Notes: generated from the sequence alone by a model not told the origin. Positions 1 through 7,480 are shown, counted from the stretch's first letter. The stretch: 23,795 nucleotides of DNA from an uncultured Clostridium sp. (GCA_900550335.1 URRU01000007.1:1-23795), one strand, 5' to 3'. Made by a program: numbers and translations.

Positions 1-61
1 AATATTTATTATTTTAATAAGTATTAATAGATAAACCTTTTAATAATACAAGTAAAACATC

Positions 62-88
62 TTGTTATTATTTCTCAATTGATATAAA
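62..88 (+). promoter_or_regulatory. Promoter of the S-layer gene
   Basis: A TTGTTA -35-like box (62-67) lies 15 bp from a TATAAA -10 box (83-88). TG at 80-81 makes the -10 extended (TGATATAAA), which tolerates the short spacer. Transcription would start near 95, giving a leader of about 95 nt. This is a motif reading only. Confidence 0.5.
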
Positions 89-111
89 CTCTGTGGTGTG
101 GAAGAAATTAA

Positions 112-131
112 CATCTGCACTCGTGTAGATG
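112..131 (+). promoter_or_regulatory. Leader hairpin of the S-layer mRNA
   Basis: CATCTGCA (112-119) pairs with TGTAGATG (124-131), with one G-U pair, around the loop CTCG. The 8 bp stem lies near the predicted mRNA 5' end. Long, folded leaders that stabilise the message are known for several S-layer genes; that role here is inferred. Confidence 0.45.
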
Positions 132-141
132 GAGAATTGAA

Positions 142-198
142 ATGAGAAGAGATGTAACAAATTTAAAAGACGAAAATGGAGGTAATGATAATGAATAA
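142..198 (+). CDS. Possible 18-codon leader ORF overlapping the S-layer start
   Basis: An ATG at 142 follows GGAG (131-134) with a 7 nt gap. The frame encodes MRRDVTNLKDENGGNDNE and stops at 196-198, just past the S-layer ATG at 191. It runs through the S-layer ribosome-binding site in another frame, so its translation could couple to or compete with the main gene. There is no homology evidence; it may be chance. Confidence 0.25.
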   Translation: MRRDVTNLKDENGGNDNE

Positions 199-2596
199 GA
201 AAAAATTATCAGTAGTAATGGCTGGAGCTATGCTAGCAACAACTGTTGCACCAGTAATGGCAGCGACTACTTCGGAAGAGTCAGCTAACCAGCTAGGTTT
301 ATTAATAGGAAAGGTTAGAGATATATTAGAATCAAAAAAATTCTCTGACAACGAAAAAAGAAATAAAATAGACGGTGTTGGTAATGTCTCAGGACAGTCA
401 GTTTATTATGTAAAAATAAACGGTGTAGTAAATAATGATATATCAAAAGCTACAAAAGAAGGCGGAATGGCACTTCAGGAAGCTTTACAGACAGCTTTAG
501 GAAACTTAGCTCCTGGAACAACAGTAGAAATATGGTCAAGAGGATTTGTTACAGAAGGTAGCGGAGACAATGAACAGATATTCGCAACTGAATTAAAAAC
601 AAATTATTCTAAAGAAGATATGGCCCAAGATAGTGCTGTAGTAACAAATATAAATAATATAACAACAGAACTTAAAAATCAAAATATATTAGCAAAAGAC
701 AACGCTGTAACTGTAGTGCCTAATCAGTCAATAACTATAAATCTACAGGAAAAAAGCGGAGTTGCAAGCGGTAAAATAGTTATAAAACCAGGAGATAAAG
801 TATTAGATTTCGCTCAGTACTTAAATAACTCAGGAAATGCAACTACAATAAATAGTGCTAATCCTGCAAATCCAAGTGATTTCCACGGATTCCCTAAAAA
901 ATCAGTAAATGCAATAACAGATTATCAGCCTGTAGCAGATTCATTATATGAAACTATAAACATAACTGGTACAGCTCCTAATACATTTAAAACATCTGAT
1001 TTATTCAATGGGGTAATGTTAACAACAGAAGGACACGATTTATTAACTAAAATAGAAGAATCAGCTAATCCAACAGTTGCAACTTCTAAGATAGCTCGTA
1101 CTGAGGAAGCACCAGTAGATCCTAATAAAAATGGTGCTGAACAGACACCAGAACAGAAATCAGGAGCTTCTCAAGTAACACCAGAATCTTCTGAGAAAAC
1201 TGAAAAAACAAATGAAAAAGCAAGTGGTTCACAGGCTCAGGATCCAAAAGTAAATACTTCACAGAATCAGGGTTCAAATGTAAATACACAGAATCAGGGT
1301 TCAAGTGTAAATACTGGATCACAGCCACAGACTAAAGAAACAACTGCCCCAGAAGCTAAAAGTGCACCAGATAAAAAAGGTTCTGTTGTATTCTCAACAA
1401 TAGGTACAAATAGTGTAAACATATCTACATTAAACTACAACCTACCAAAATCAAGTGATGGTACATACGGATTTAATATAGCATTAACTGATAAAGATCA
1501 GAATGTTACTAACTATGTTGTAAAAGGTGATAAAAAAGACACTACAATATTATTAAACTGGTTATTAACTCAGAATCCAAAAGTAGACATACTTGCAGGT
1601 GAAAATAGATATGAAACAGCTGTAAAAGTAGCTGAAAAATACGCAAATGAAAATGACCCATTCGCAAACGGAAAAGGCGATGTAGTAATGGTAAACGGAA
1701 ATTCATTAGTAGATGGATTATCAGCATCACCATTAGCAGCAAGCTTAAATGCTCCGATGTTATTAACAGAAAGCAATAGAATACCAAAAGCGACTATGGA
1801 CTATCTTGTGAAATTATCTGGAAAAGCTACAGTTGGTAACTTAAGCGGTATAAAAATACACCTTGTAGGTGGTACAGATGTTATATCAAAAGAATTAGAA
1901 AGAGAACTAAAATCTTACGGATTTACAGTTGATAGATTTAATGGTAAAAACAGAGAAGATACTTCAATGAAAGTAGCTAAAAAAATAGGAAACACTACAA
2001 GTGCATTCGTAGTAGGTGCAGAAGGTGAAGCAGATGCTATGTCTATAGCTTCAGTTGCATCTAGTGCAAATATAAAAGCTAGTGGAAGTAAAATAACTCC
2101 TATAATAGTATCTAACAAAAATGGTTTATCAGACGATGCATTAGAAACATTCAACAACAAAAATATAACTATAGTAGGTGGAGAAGCAGTTGTTAGCAAA
2201 TCAGAATTTGATAATGTTAAAGAAGCTGTAGGAACAAATGGCTCAGTTTCTAGATTAGCTGGTGAAAACAGACAGGAAACTAATGCAAAAGTTATAAACA
2301 AATACTACAAAGATTCATTTGGTTTAACTACTCAGAATAAAAAAGTAGTTGCAGGTGATGTATTAGTAGCTAAAGACGGACAGAGAAATAAAATGGAACT
2401 AGTTGATGCATTAACAGTATCTAACTTAGCTGCATTAAACAACTCACCTATAGTATTAGCTACAAATAAATTAGCTAAATCACAGATAAATGCATTAGAA
2501 TTAAATGCTAAACAGGCAAACGCATTATACCAGGTAGGTCATGGTGTAAGCCTAAATGTTGTAAAAACAATAGCAAACAACTTAGGTCTTAACTAG
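191..2596 (+). CDS. S-layer precursor protein with three CWB2 domains (SlpA-like)
   Basis: This is a secreted wall protein of 801 aa that probably forms the S-layer. The ATG at 191 is chosen because GGAGG (178-182) lies 8 nt upstream; the in-frame ATGs at 176 and 185 overlap or crowd that site. A signal peptide of about 24 residues (MNKKKLSVVMAGAMLATTVA...MA) is followed by a variable region (about 25-316). Next comes a Q/N/S/T-rich linker with 9-residue repeats (about 317-393), a short beta-rich stretch, and three CWB2 domains starting near residues 463, 579 and 685 with openings such as LAGENRYETAVKVAEKY, FNGKNREDTSMKVAKKI and LAGENRQETNAKVINKY. N-terminal variable part plus C-terminal CWB2 triplet is the C. 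difficile SlpA arrangement. No protease cleavage site can be identified here and no Cwp84-type protease lies in the window. The CWB2 call is strong; calling it the main S-layer protein is inference from size, position and architecture. Confidence 0.85.
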   Translation: MNKKKLSVVMAGAMLATTVAPVMAATTSEESANQLGLLIGKVRDILESKKFSDNEKRNKIDGVGNVSGQSVYYVKINGVVNNDISKATKEGGMALQEALQTALGNLAPGTTVEIWSRGFVTEGSGDNEQIFATELKTNYSKEDMAQDSAVVTNINNITTELKNQNILAKDNAVTVVPNQSITINLQEKSGVASGKIVIKPGDKVLDFAQYLNNSGNATTINSANPANPSDFHGFPKKSVNAITDYQPVADSLYETINITGTAPNTFKTSDLFNGVMLTTEGHDLLTKIEESANPTVATSKIARTEEAPVDPNKNGAEQTPEQKSGASQVTPESSEKTEKTNEKASGSQAQDPKVNTSQNQGSNVNTQNQGSSVNTGSQPQTKETTAPEAKSAPDKKGSVVFSTIGTNSVNISTLNYNLPKSSDGTYGFNIALTDKDQNVTNYVVKGDKKDTTILLNWLLTQNPKVDILAGENRYETAVKVAEKYANENDPFANGKGDVVMVNGNSLVDGLSASPLAASLNAPMLLTESNRIPKATMDYLVKLSGKATVGNLSGIKIHLVGGTDVISKELERELKSYGFTVDRFNGKNREDTSMKVAKKIGNTTSAFVVGAEGEADAMSIASVASSANIKASGSKITPIIVSNKNGLSDDALETFNNKNITIVGGEAVVSKSEFDNVKEAVGTNGSVSRLAGENRQETNAKVINKYYKDSFGLTTQNKKVVAGDVLVAKDGQRNKMELVDALTVSNLAALNNSPIVLATNKLAKSQINALELNAKQANALYQVGHGVSLNVVKTIANNLGLN
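1231..1314 (+). repeat. 27 bp repeat coding for the S-layer linker
   Basis: Two adjacent 27 bp units (1261-1287 and 1288-1314) differ at one base. A diverged copy lies at 1231-1257, separated by 3 bp. The unit encodes the 9 residues TQNQGSxVN (in phase), forming a flexible linker between the N-terminal region and the CWB2 half. In-frame units like this can change number by slippage. Confidence 0.8.
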
Positions 2597-2607
2597 TAGA
2601 TAGTCAA

Positions 2608-2644
2608 ATCTTAATCTATGATTAAGGTATTCTATAACTAGAAT
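2608..2644 (+). other. Two small hairpins after the S-layer stop codon
   Basis: ATCTTAATC (2608-2616) pairs with GATTAAGGT (2620-2628), and ATTCTA (2629-2634) pairs with TAGAAT (2639-2644). Neither is followed by a U-tract, so these are 3'-UTR structures, perhaps protecting the message, rather than normal terminators. Confidence 0.35.
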
Positions 2645-2822
2645 ATTATGTAATAAAGTTCAAAACAAAGGGTATTAAAAGCTCAAATTATAGCAACATT
2701 TTAAAAGTATAAAGTAAAAGTAAATAAAAAAGAGATTTGTTAAATTATATGATAAAGTACAAACACTTCAAAATTATAAAGTATAACTAAAATAGAAATT
2801 AAATAAAGATAAAATATATTCA

Positions 2823-3000
2823 TACTCAATCACGTTAGTTAGTGAGATTAGATTTTAGAAGATTTTTTAGAAAGTTAGTATTGAGTAAAAGATGTAAATT
2901 ACTGCCACATAGTGGGGACTGTGTGGCAGATAAAAAATACTGGGTTTGGATTTAAAATAGATTGGGAAATGTAATGTCGGGGATACGCTCCTGGCATTAC
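2823..3000 (+). other. Structured non-coding stretch downstream of the S-layer gene
   Basis: No gene is visible in 2597-3692. Inside this stretch, TACTCAAT (2823-2830) can pair with ATTGAGTA (2880-2887). CTGCCACA (2902-2909) pairs with TGTGGCAG (2922-2929) around a 12 nt loop, and 2971-2982 pairs with 2989-3000 in a 12 bp stem with several G-U pairs. The stretch is richer in GC than its flanks. It may be a long structured 3' UTR or a separate RNA; no known RNA family was recognised. Confidence 0.35.
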
Positions 3001-3024
3001 TACTGATAATTTTTCTTATTTATT
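2987..3024 (-). repeat. Inverted copy of the S-layer gene's start region
   Basis: On the minus strand this segment matches 190-228 at 35 of 39 aligned positions. It contains an exact 20-mer, AAAAATTATCAGTAGTAATG, at 201-220 (+) and 2995-3014 (-). Differences are the start codon (ATG becomes ATA), one missing A that shifts the frame, and two substitutions. A TGGAG like the S-layer ribosome-binding site also precedes it (3028-3032). It is either a relic of another wall-protein gene start or one arm of an inversion site. Confidence 0.7.
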
Positions 3025-3135
3025 TTTCTCCATTTTTCCTCAGTTTCGTTATAATAAGCTACCGTTTTCCTTTTTGAGTAGCAAATCGTTTTTCTTTTTT
3101 TCTCTAAACACATCTTTTTTCTTATTTAATAGTCG
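3006..3135 (+). other. Pyrimidine-rich tract, no gene seen
   Basis: This stretch of the + strand is strongly T/C-biased with many short T runs. The minus strand has an open frame of 37 codons from an ATG near 3112 down to the inverted repeat. It has no convincing ribosome-binding site and ends where the decayed start region is frameshifted. I treat it as non-coding. Confidence 0.3.
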
Positions 3136-3174
3136 AGAGATTATTGAATAACTTTCACAAACATTCTTTTGTTT

Positions 3175-3224
3175 GGCAGGAATCCCTCATTCCACAGGGG
3201 ATTTCCTGCCTTATTTTTTTTATT
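3175..3224 (+). terminator. Rho-independent terminator
   Basis: GGCAGGAA (3175-3182) pairs with TTCCTGCC (3203-3210), with further TCCC/GGGGA pairing inside, followed by a T-rich tail from 3211. It is the first strong terminator after the S-layer gene, so it probably ends that transcript or an RNA made from the structured stretch before it. Confidence 0.7.
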
Positions 3225-3266
3225 ATTTCTTATATATGAAATTATTTTGAAAAATCAATAATTTTC

Positions 3267-3294
3267 TTGCAAATAGTGTTATTTATAGTATAAT
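3267..3294 (+). promoter_or_regulatory. Promoter of the candidate small RNA
   Basis: TTGCAA (3267-3272) and a perfect TATAAT (3289-3294) are separated by 16 bp. Transcription would begin around 3301, with a terminator ending at 3450. Confidence 0.6.
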
Positions 3295-3300
3295 ATTGAT

Positions 3301-3450
3301 ATAAGGAATTATTTATAGATTATTCATATTTTCGGCTCTGTTCCCTCAAACAGACACACCGAAAATGAATATACATTATTTTTAGATATCTCTTGTAGAT
3401 AGTGGGAAAAAGAGACTGTTGTAGTTTTTCTACAGCAGTCTCTTTTGTTT
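3301..3450 (+). ncRNA. Candidate small structured RNA, about 150 nt
   Basis: The segment is bounded by a good promoter and a strong terminator and has no ORF. ATTCAT (3322-3327) and TTTCGG (3330-3335) pair with CCGAAA (3359-3364) and ATGAAT (3365-3370), enclosing a 6 bp hairpin TCTGTT/AACAGA (3337-3342 with 3349-3354) with loop CCCTCA. The loop CCC could pair with GGG at 3404-3406 just before the terminator, which would make a pseudoknot. No known RNA class was recognised. It may be a free small RNA or a terminated leader for the gene at 3693. Confidence 0.5.
3407..3450 (+). terminator. Rho-independent terminator of the candidate small RNA
   Basis: AAAAGAGACTGTTGTAG (3407-3423/4) pairs along its length with CTACAGCAGTCTCTTTT, with one G-U pair and a T-rich loop, then continues into Ts. 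The stem is about 17 bp. Confidence 0.8.
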
Positions 3451-3692
3451 CTGCAAAAAATTTTATCTAAAATCTATTGAAATTAGGGGAAAATTTTTAC
3501 AGAATAAAGTATAATATAGATGTTATTGCTTTTGACTAGATTAAATTGTATTAAAATTTTATCTAGATATAAACTTATTTAAAATGAGTATAATCTTATT
3601 TAAAAACAATAAAGAGCAAAAAAGTGTATTTGAAGAAAATGAGTTTGAAGAAAATGTTGAGATTTAATAAATAAAATTTTATTAGAAAGAAG

Positions 3693-5018
3693 GTGTTTAG
3701 TATTAACAGAATAAATACTTTGATTAAGAAATTTAATTCATTGAAGGTTGTTTATAAAATTGCGAGTGTTATTGTTATTTTGATTCTTTGCTTTGCTGTT
3801 TATTTGGGTATTATGCAGCACAAGGAGTCAAAAAGAATTAAGGAGTATAAGAATACAAAAATAGCTCAGGAGCTATATGTCAACAACAAGAAGTTTGAGC
3901 CAAAGAGCCCATACAAACTTAGAAACGATATAGTATTCCTGCCTTTTGATGATATAGCTAAGGCACTAAATGTAAAATATAGCTATACAGAGGAAAATTT
4001 TGGAAAGATAGTTTTAAATTATCAGGGAACTACTTATGATTTAAAGAAAGGCTCTAATATAGTCTACAATAGAAAATCCAAAGAAGAGACTAAAATGGAT
4101 GGAAGAGTAGAGCTTATAGAAGGAAAGCTATATGTTCCAATGGAGTTTATAAAGGATTGTATGTACGTTAATATTTTAGAGCTATCAAATAATAGAGTGT
4201 TTATAGATAGTTTTAAGGAAAGATTTAATTACGATTGGATTGATAAGACGAAATACATAGCCCACGCTATGGGTGGTATAGACCGTAGAGCTTATACAAA
4301 CAGTCTTGAAGCATTTAAGACAAATTATAAAATGGGATATAGAATGTTTGAGATTGATATTACGTTTAGTGTAGAGGAAGAGCCAATTTTACTTCATTCT
4401 TGGAATCCAGAAGGACTTAAAAAACTAGGACTTCCATCTGCTTGGAATGAAAATAGACCTACAAAGAGCCAGTTTGAAGATACTTTAGTAAATGGTATGT
4501 ATCATACGTTGTCTTTTGAGGATGCATGTAAGCTTATGCAGAAGTATAAAGATATTACTTTTGTTTTAGATGCAAAAGCAGAAGGTGAGCGGTGTAAGAG
4601 AATTTACCAGAAGTGTGTAAAAACAGCAAAGAGTATAGATCCTAAACTGCTTGATAGAATGATTCCTCAGATTTATGAAGAGGATATGTTGAATGATGTT
4701 ATGGATGTTTATGATTTTAAATCTATAATATACAGTCTTTACAAACAGGACGAGTTAAATTCTAAGGAGATTATAGATTTTGCTTATGAAAATGGTGTAA
4801 AAGCAGTTGTTGTAGACAGAAGTAAGCTAAATTCTAAGTTTATAAACGAGCTTAAACAGAGAGGGGTTTATGTTTACGTAAATACGTATAATGATACAGA
4901 AAAGGTTAAGGAACTTGAAAAGCTAGGAGCTAAAGGAATCTTTTCTGACTTTATAAATCCAAAAACTGAAGAAAATAGATATGAAATTGAAGCAGAAGAG
5001 GAAGAAGCGTCTAATTAA
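3693..5018 (+). CDS. Membrane-anchored GDPD-family phosphodiesterase
   Basis: The 441 aa product has one membrane segment (about 24-42) and an extracellular part. Residues about 60-170 look like a copper amine oxidase N-terminal-type domain, a common extracellular module in clostridia. From about 188 the protein follows the glycerophosphodiester phosphodiesterase fold: IAHAMGG with H191, NSLEAF with E206, FEIDI with E220 and D222, and LLHSW with H235. The usual HRG is HAMGG, so it belongs to a divergent subgroup. It may cleave glycerophosphodiesters from lipids or wall polymers outside the cell; the substrate is unknown. The start is uncertain: the GTG at 3693 overlaps the only good ribosome-binding site (AAGAAGGTG), and no ATG occurs near the N-terminus. 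ATT at 3702 or TTG at 3720 are alternatives. Confidence 0.75.
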   Translation: MFSINRINTLIKKFNSLKVVYKIASVIVILILCFAVYLGIMQHKESKRIKEYKNTKIAQELYVNNKKFEPKSPYKLRNDIVFLPFDDIAKALNVKYSYTEENFGKIVLNYQGTTYDLKKGSNIVYNRKSKEETKMDGRVELIEGKLYVPMEFIKDCMYVNILELSNNRVFIDSFKERFNYDWIDKTKYIAHAMGGIDRRAYTNSLEAFKTNYKMGYRMFEIDITFSVEEEPILLHSWNPEGLKKLGLPSAWNENRPTKSQFEDTLVNGMYHTLSFEDACKLMQKYKDITFVLDAKAEGERCKRIYQKCVKTAKSIDPKLLDRMIPQIYEEDMLNDVMDVYDFKSIIYSLYKQDELNSKEIIDFAYENGVKAVVVDRSKLNSKFINELKQRGVYVYVNTYNDTEKVKELEKLGAKGIFSDFINPKTEENRYEIEAEEEEASN

Positions 5019-5034
5019 ATTTAGGCGCTTTTTT
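5005..5034 (+). terminator. Terminator overlapping the phosphodiesterase stop codon
   Basis: AAGCGTCTAA (5005-5014) pairs with TTAGGCGCTT (5021-5030), with one G-U pair, followed by TTTT. The 5' arm lies inside the last codons and the TAA (5016-5018) is in the loop. Confidence 0.75.
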
Positions 5035-5081
5035 GTATGTAAAAATATCAATTAGATTTGTATGTAAAAATATTAATTAGA
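5032..5081 (+). repeat. 25 bp tandem repeat
   Basis: Two directly adjacent 25 bp units (5032-5056 and 5057-5081), starting TTTGTATGTAAAAATAT, differ at one base. The first begins inside the terminator T-tract. Confidence 0.9.
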
Positions 5082-5153
5082 AAAGTTTTTTTGAAAAAAT
5101 ATACCAAAAATCTTGAAAAATTTTATCAAGAATATCATTTATTGCATCAAAAA

Positions 5154-5184
5154 GGTTACAGATTGTAACTTTTTGTGATATAAT
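5154..5184 (+). promoter_or_regulatory. Promoter with overlapping GTTACA-TGTAAC dyad, amidase gene
   Basis: TATAAT (5179-5184) has an extended TGA in front (5176-5178). The -35 region is poor and is covered by the dyad GTTACAGATTGTAAC (5155-5169). Read as direct half-sites it is GGTTAC-N4-TGTAAC, close to but not matching the WalR spacing of 5. A weak -35 under an operator suggests activator control, which is inference. Confidence 0.5.
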
Positions 5185-5349
5185 GATTTACATAATGTTA
5201 TGAGATTTACATAATATTTATTAAATGATAATGATTATTTGTAAAAATTAAAATAATTATTTGTTTTGGTCGGTTTTGAGCGTTATTTAGTAGTGAGAGA
5301 GACTACGGTTTAAATTATATTTAAATTAGTTAAATTGAAGGAGGAATTT

Positions 5350-7410
5350 ATGAATAAGAGATTTAAAGCGACAACAGCAATAGTAATGGCATCAACAATG
5401 TTAGCACCTACTGCAGCATTTGCTCAAAGTAGTGCACAGGGTTCAGAAGTTAGTGTAAATATAGAAAAACAGAGTGTAGTATTTGGGACAGAATCTTCTG
5501 TTTCAGTTAAGTTCAAAGAAAAATTAAATGCGGACAAGATAGTTTTAAACTTTAAATGTTACGATATGCCGCTAAGTGCAGAACTTAAATACAATTCTGA
5601 TAAAGATATTTATGAAGGTACTATAAAAATAGACCAGGAACCAGAATATTTAAATGTATGGGAATTACAGAATATAGAAGTTAAATCATCAAATCCATAT
5701 ACATTAAATAGAAAAGACCTTGAAGGTATGGGACTTGACTTAGATTCTTGTAATATAACTCAGGAAGTTGTTATAGATGAGGCTGAAGTTCAGGAAGCTA
5801 TAGCTAACGGAGATACTGCTTCTAATGTAATACAGAGAACTTTAGCAAGAAGTGCAGTTCCTGTTAAAAAGATGATAGGAGATAATAGATACGGAACAGC
5901 TGTAAAAGTTAGCCAGGAAGGTTGGACAAGTGCGAATACAGTTGTAATAGTTAATAGAAATGCTGGTATAGCAGGTACAATAGCTACACCTTTAGCTACT
6001 ACATACAACGCACCTATACTTTTATCAAGTAAAGATGTTGTTCCAGCTAATATAATAAACGAAATAAAAAGATTAAAAGCTAAAAACATAATAATAGTAG
6101 GAAATACAAGTGATGTTTCATCTAAAGCAGTTTCAGCTTTAAGTAAGACAGGGGCTAAGATTTCTCGTATAAGTGGATCTAACAACTTTGAATTATCTTT
6201 AAATGTAGCAAAAGCTATAGATAAAGACCACGATGTTACAAAAGCATATATAGCTAATGGTTCAAGTGGGGAAATAGATGCTCTTACAATAGCTGCAAAA
6301 GCTGGGGAAGACAAACAGCCTATAATACTTACAGAACAGAATGCGATAAATTCATCAGTTTACAACTGGTTAAAATCAGAAAACCTATCTGATGCATATT
6401 TAATAGGTGGTACAACTGTTTTATCAAACAATGTATTAAATAAGATAGATGGAATAGTTAGTGCAGATGTAACTAAAAACAGAGTTTCTGGATCAGACAG
6501 ACATGAAACAAATGCAGCTGTTATAAAAAGATTCTACACAAATAAAAATATAAATTCTTTATTTGTAGCTAAATCAGACGAGCTTATAGATGCTCTTACT
6601 TGTGGACCTTTAGCTGCTAAGAAAAAATCACCTATACTTATAAACCCTACAAGTTATGTATCAGCTAGACACTCAGAAAACTTAAATACATATAAAGCAG
6701 AAAAAGTTTATCAGATAGGTGGAGGTATATCTTCTAAAGTTATAACTTCAATATCAAACTCTGTGTCTAAACATAATTCAAATACAAATACTAATGAGGA
6801 TACATCAAATAACAACAATAATAACAGTAATACAAACAACAACTCTTATAAAGATAATACTGTTGTACTTGATGCAGGTCATGGTGGTTCAGATTCAGGA
6901 GCAACTTCAAACGGAAGAAGGGAAAAAGATTATACTCTTGATACAACACTTGCAACAAGTGCATATTTAAGAAAACAGGGTATAAATGTAGTATTAACTA
7001 GAAGCAAAGATGAATACATATCTTTAGCAACTAGAGCTGCTATTTCTAATGAAGTAAGACCAGAATTATTTACTAGTATACACTATAACTCATATAATGG
7101 TAGTGCAAATGGGACAGAAGTGTATTATAATGTAAAGGATAAGAATGGTGGATTAACAAAGACTGCCGCATCAAATGTATTAAGAAGAATAGTTAATACT
7201 TTTGGATTCTACAATAGAGGAATAAAGGTAAAAGCAAATAGCAGTGGAACTGATTATTATGCAGTTTTAAGACAGAATAAATATCCAGCAATGTTAATAG
7301 AATGTGCATTTATAGATAATGCAAAAGATATGGAAAAACTTAACAGTGATTCTAAAATAAATAAATTAGGAACACAGATAGGTGCTGGTATAACAGAAAC
7401 TATAAAATAA
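5350..7410 (+). CDS. CWB2-anchored N-acetylmuramoyl-L-alanine amidase
   Basis: The 686 aa secreted wall hydrolase cuts the amide bond between N-acetylmuramic acid and L-alanine of peptidoglycan. ATG 5350 is chosen because AAGGAGG (5338-5344) lies 5 nt upstream. A signal peptide of about 25 residues (ending PTAAFA) is followed by a beta-rich N-terminal region (about 30-160). Three CWB2 domains start near 174, 273 and 377, then comes an N/T/S-rich linker (about 476-500) and an Amidase_3 domain (about 502-686). The Zn ligands H511 (DAGHGG), E525 (REKD) and H578 (SIHYN) and catalytic E651 (IECAF) are all present, so it should be active. CWB2 triplet plus Amidase_3 is the C. difficile Cwp6 arrangement. 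It would be held to the wall polymer probably made by the downstream cluster. Confidence 0.93.
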   Translation: MNKRFKATTAIVMASTMLAPTAAFAQSSAQGSEVSVNIEKQSVVFGTESSVSVKFKEKLNADKIVLNFKCYDMPLSAELKYNSDKDIYEGTIKIDQEPEYLNVWELQNIEVKSSNPYTLNRKDLEGMGLDLDSCNITQEVVIDEAEVQEAIANGDTASNVIQRTLARSAVPVKKMIGDNRYGTAVKVSQEGWTSANTVVIVNRNAGIAGTIATPLATTYNAPILLSSKDVVPANIINEIKRLKAKNIIIVGNTSDVSSKAVSALSKTGAKISRISGSNNFELSLNVAKAIDKDHDVTKAYIANGSSGEIDALTIAAKAGEDKQPIILTEQNAINSSVYNWLKSENLSDAYLIGGTTVLSNNVLNKIDGIVSADVTKNRVSGSDRHETNAAVIKRFYTNKNINSLFVAKSDELIDALTCGPLAAKKKSPILINPTSYVSARHSENLNTYKAEKVYQIGGGISSKVITSISNSVSKHNSNTNTNEDTSNNNNNNSNTNNNSYKDNTVVLDAGHGGSDSGATSNGRREKDYTLDTTLATSAYLRKQGINVVLTRSKDEYISLATRAAISNEVRPELFTSIHYNSYNGSANGTEVYYNVKDKNGGLTKTAASNVLRRIVNTFGFYNRGIKVKANSSGTDYYAVLRQNKYPAMLIECAFIDNAKDMEKLNSDSKINKLGTQIGAGITETIK

Positions 7411-7480
7411 TAATTAATATTTGCCACTATGTATAGTTGTGCTGTTATTTGAATTGCCGATTAAGTGTAAGGGGAAGAAA

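Noticed and set aside
1122..2301. Minus-strand open frames inside the S-layer gene
   Set aside because: They mirror the repeats and codon bias of the + strand gene and have no start signals or family motifs.
2902..2929. Hairpin CTGCCACA/TGTGGCAG as a terminator
   Set aside because: No U-tract follows the stem.
3014..3135. Minus-strand ORF of 37 codons, Lys-rich
   Set aside because: Weak start site, and it ends in the frameshifted copy of the S-layer start region; more likely a chance frame or relic.
3584..3667. 27-codon ORF upstream of the phosphodiesterase with a repeated FEEN motif
   Set aside because: No ribosome-binding site precedes the ATG, and the AT-rich composition easily gives such frames.
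5790..6314. 174-codon minus-strand frame inside the amidase gene
   Set aside because: It lies over conserved CWB2 coding sequence on the other strand and shows no recognisable domain.
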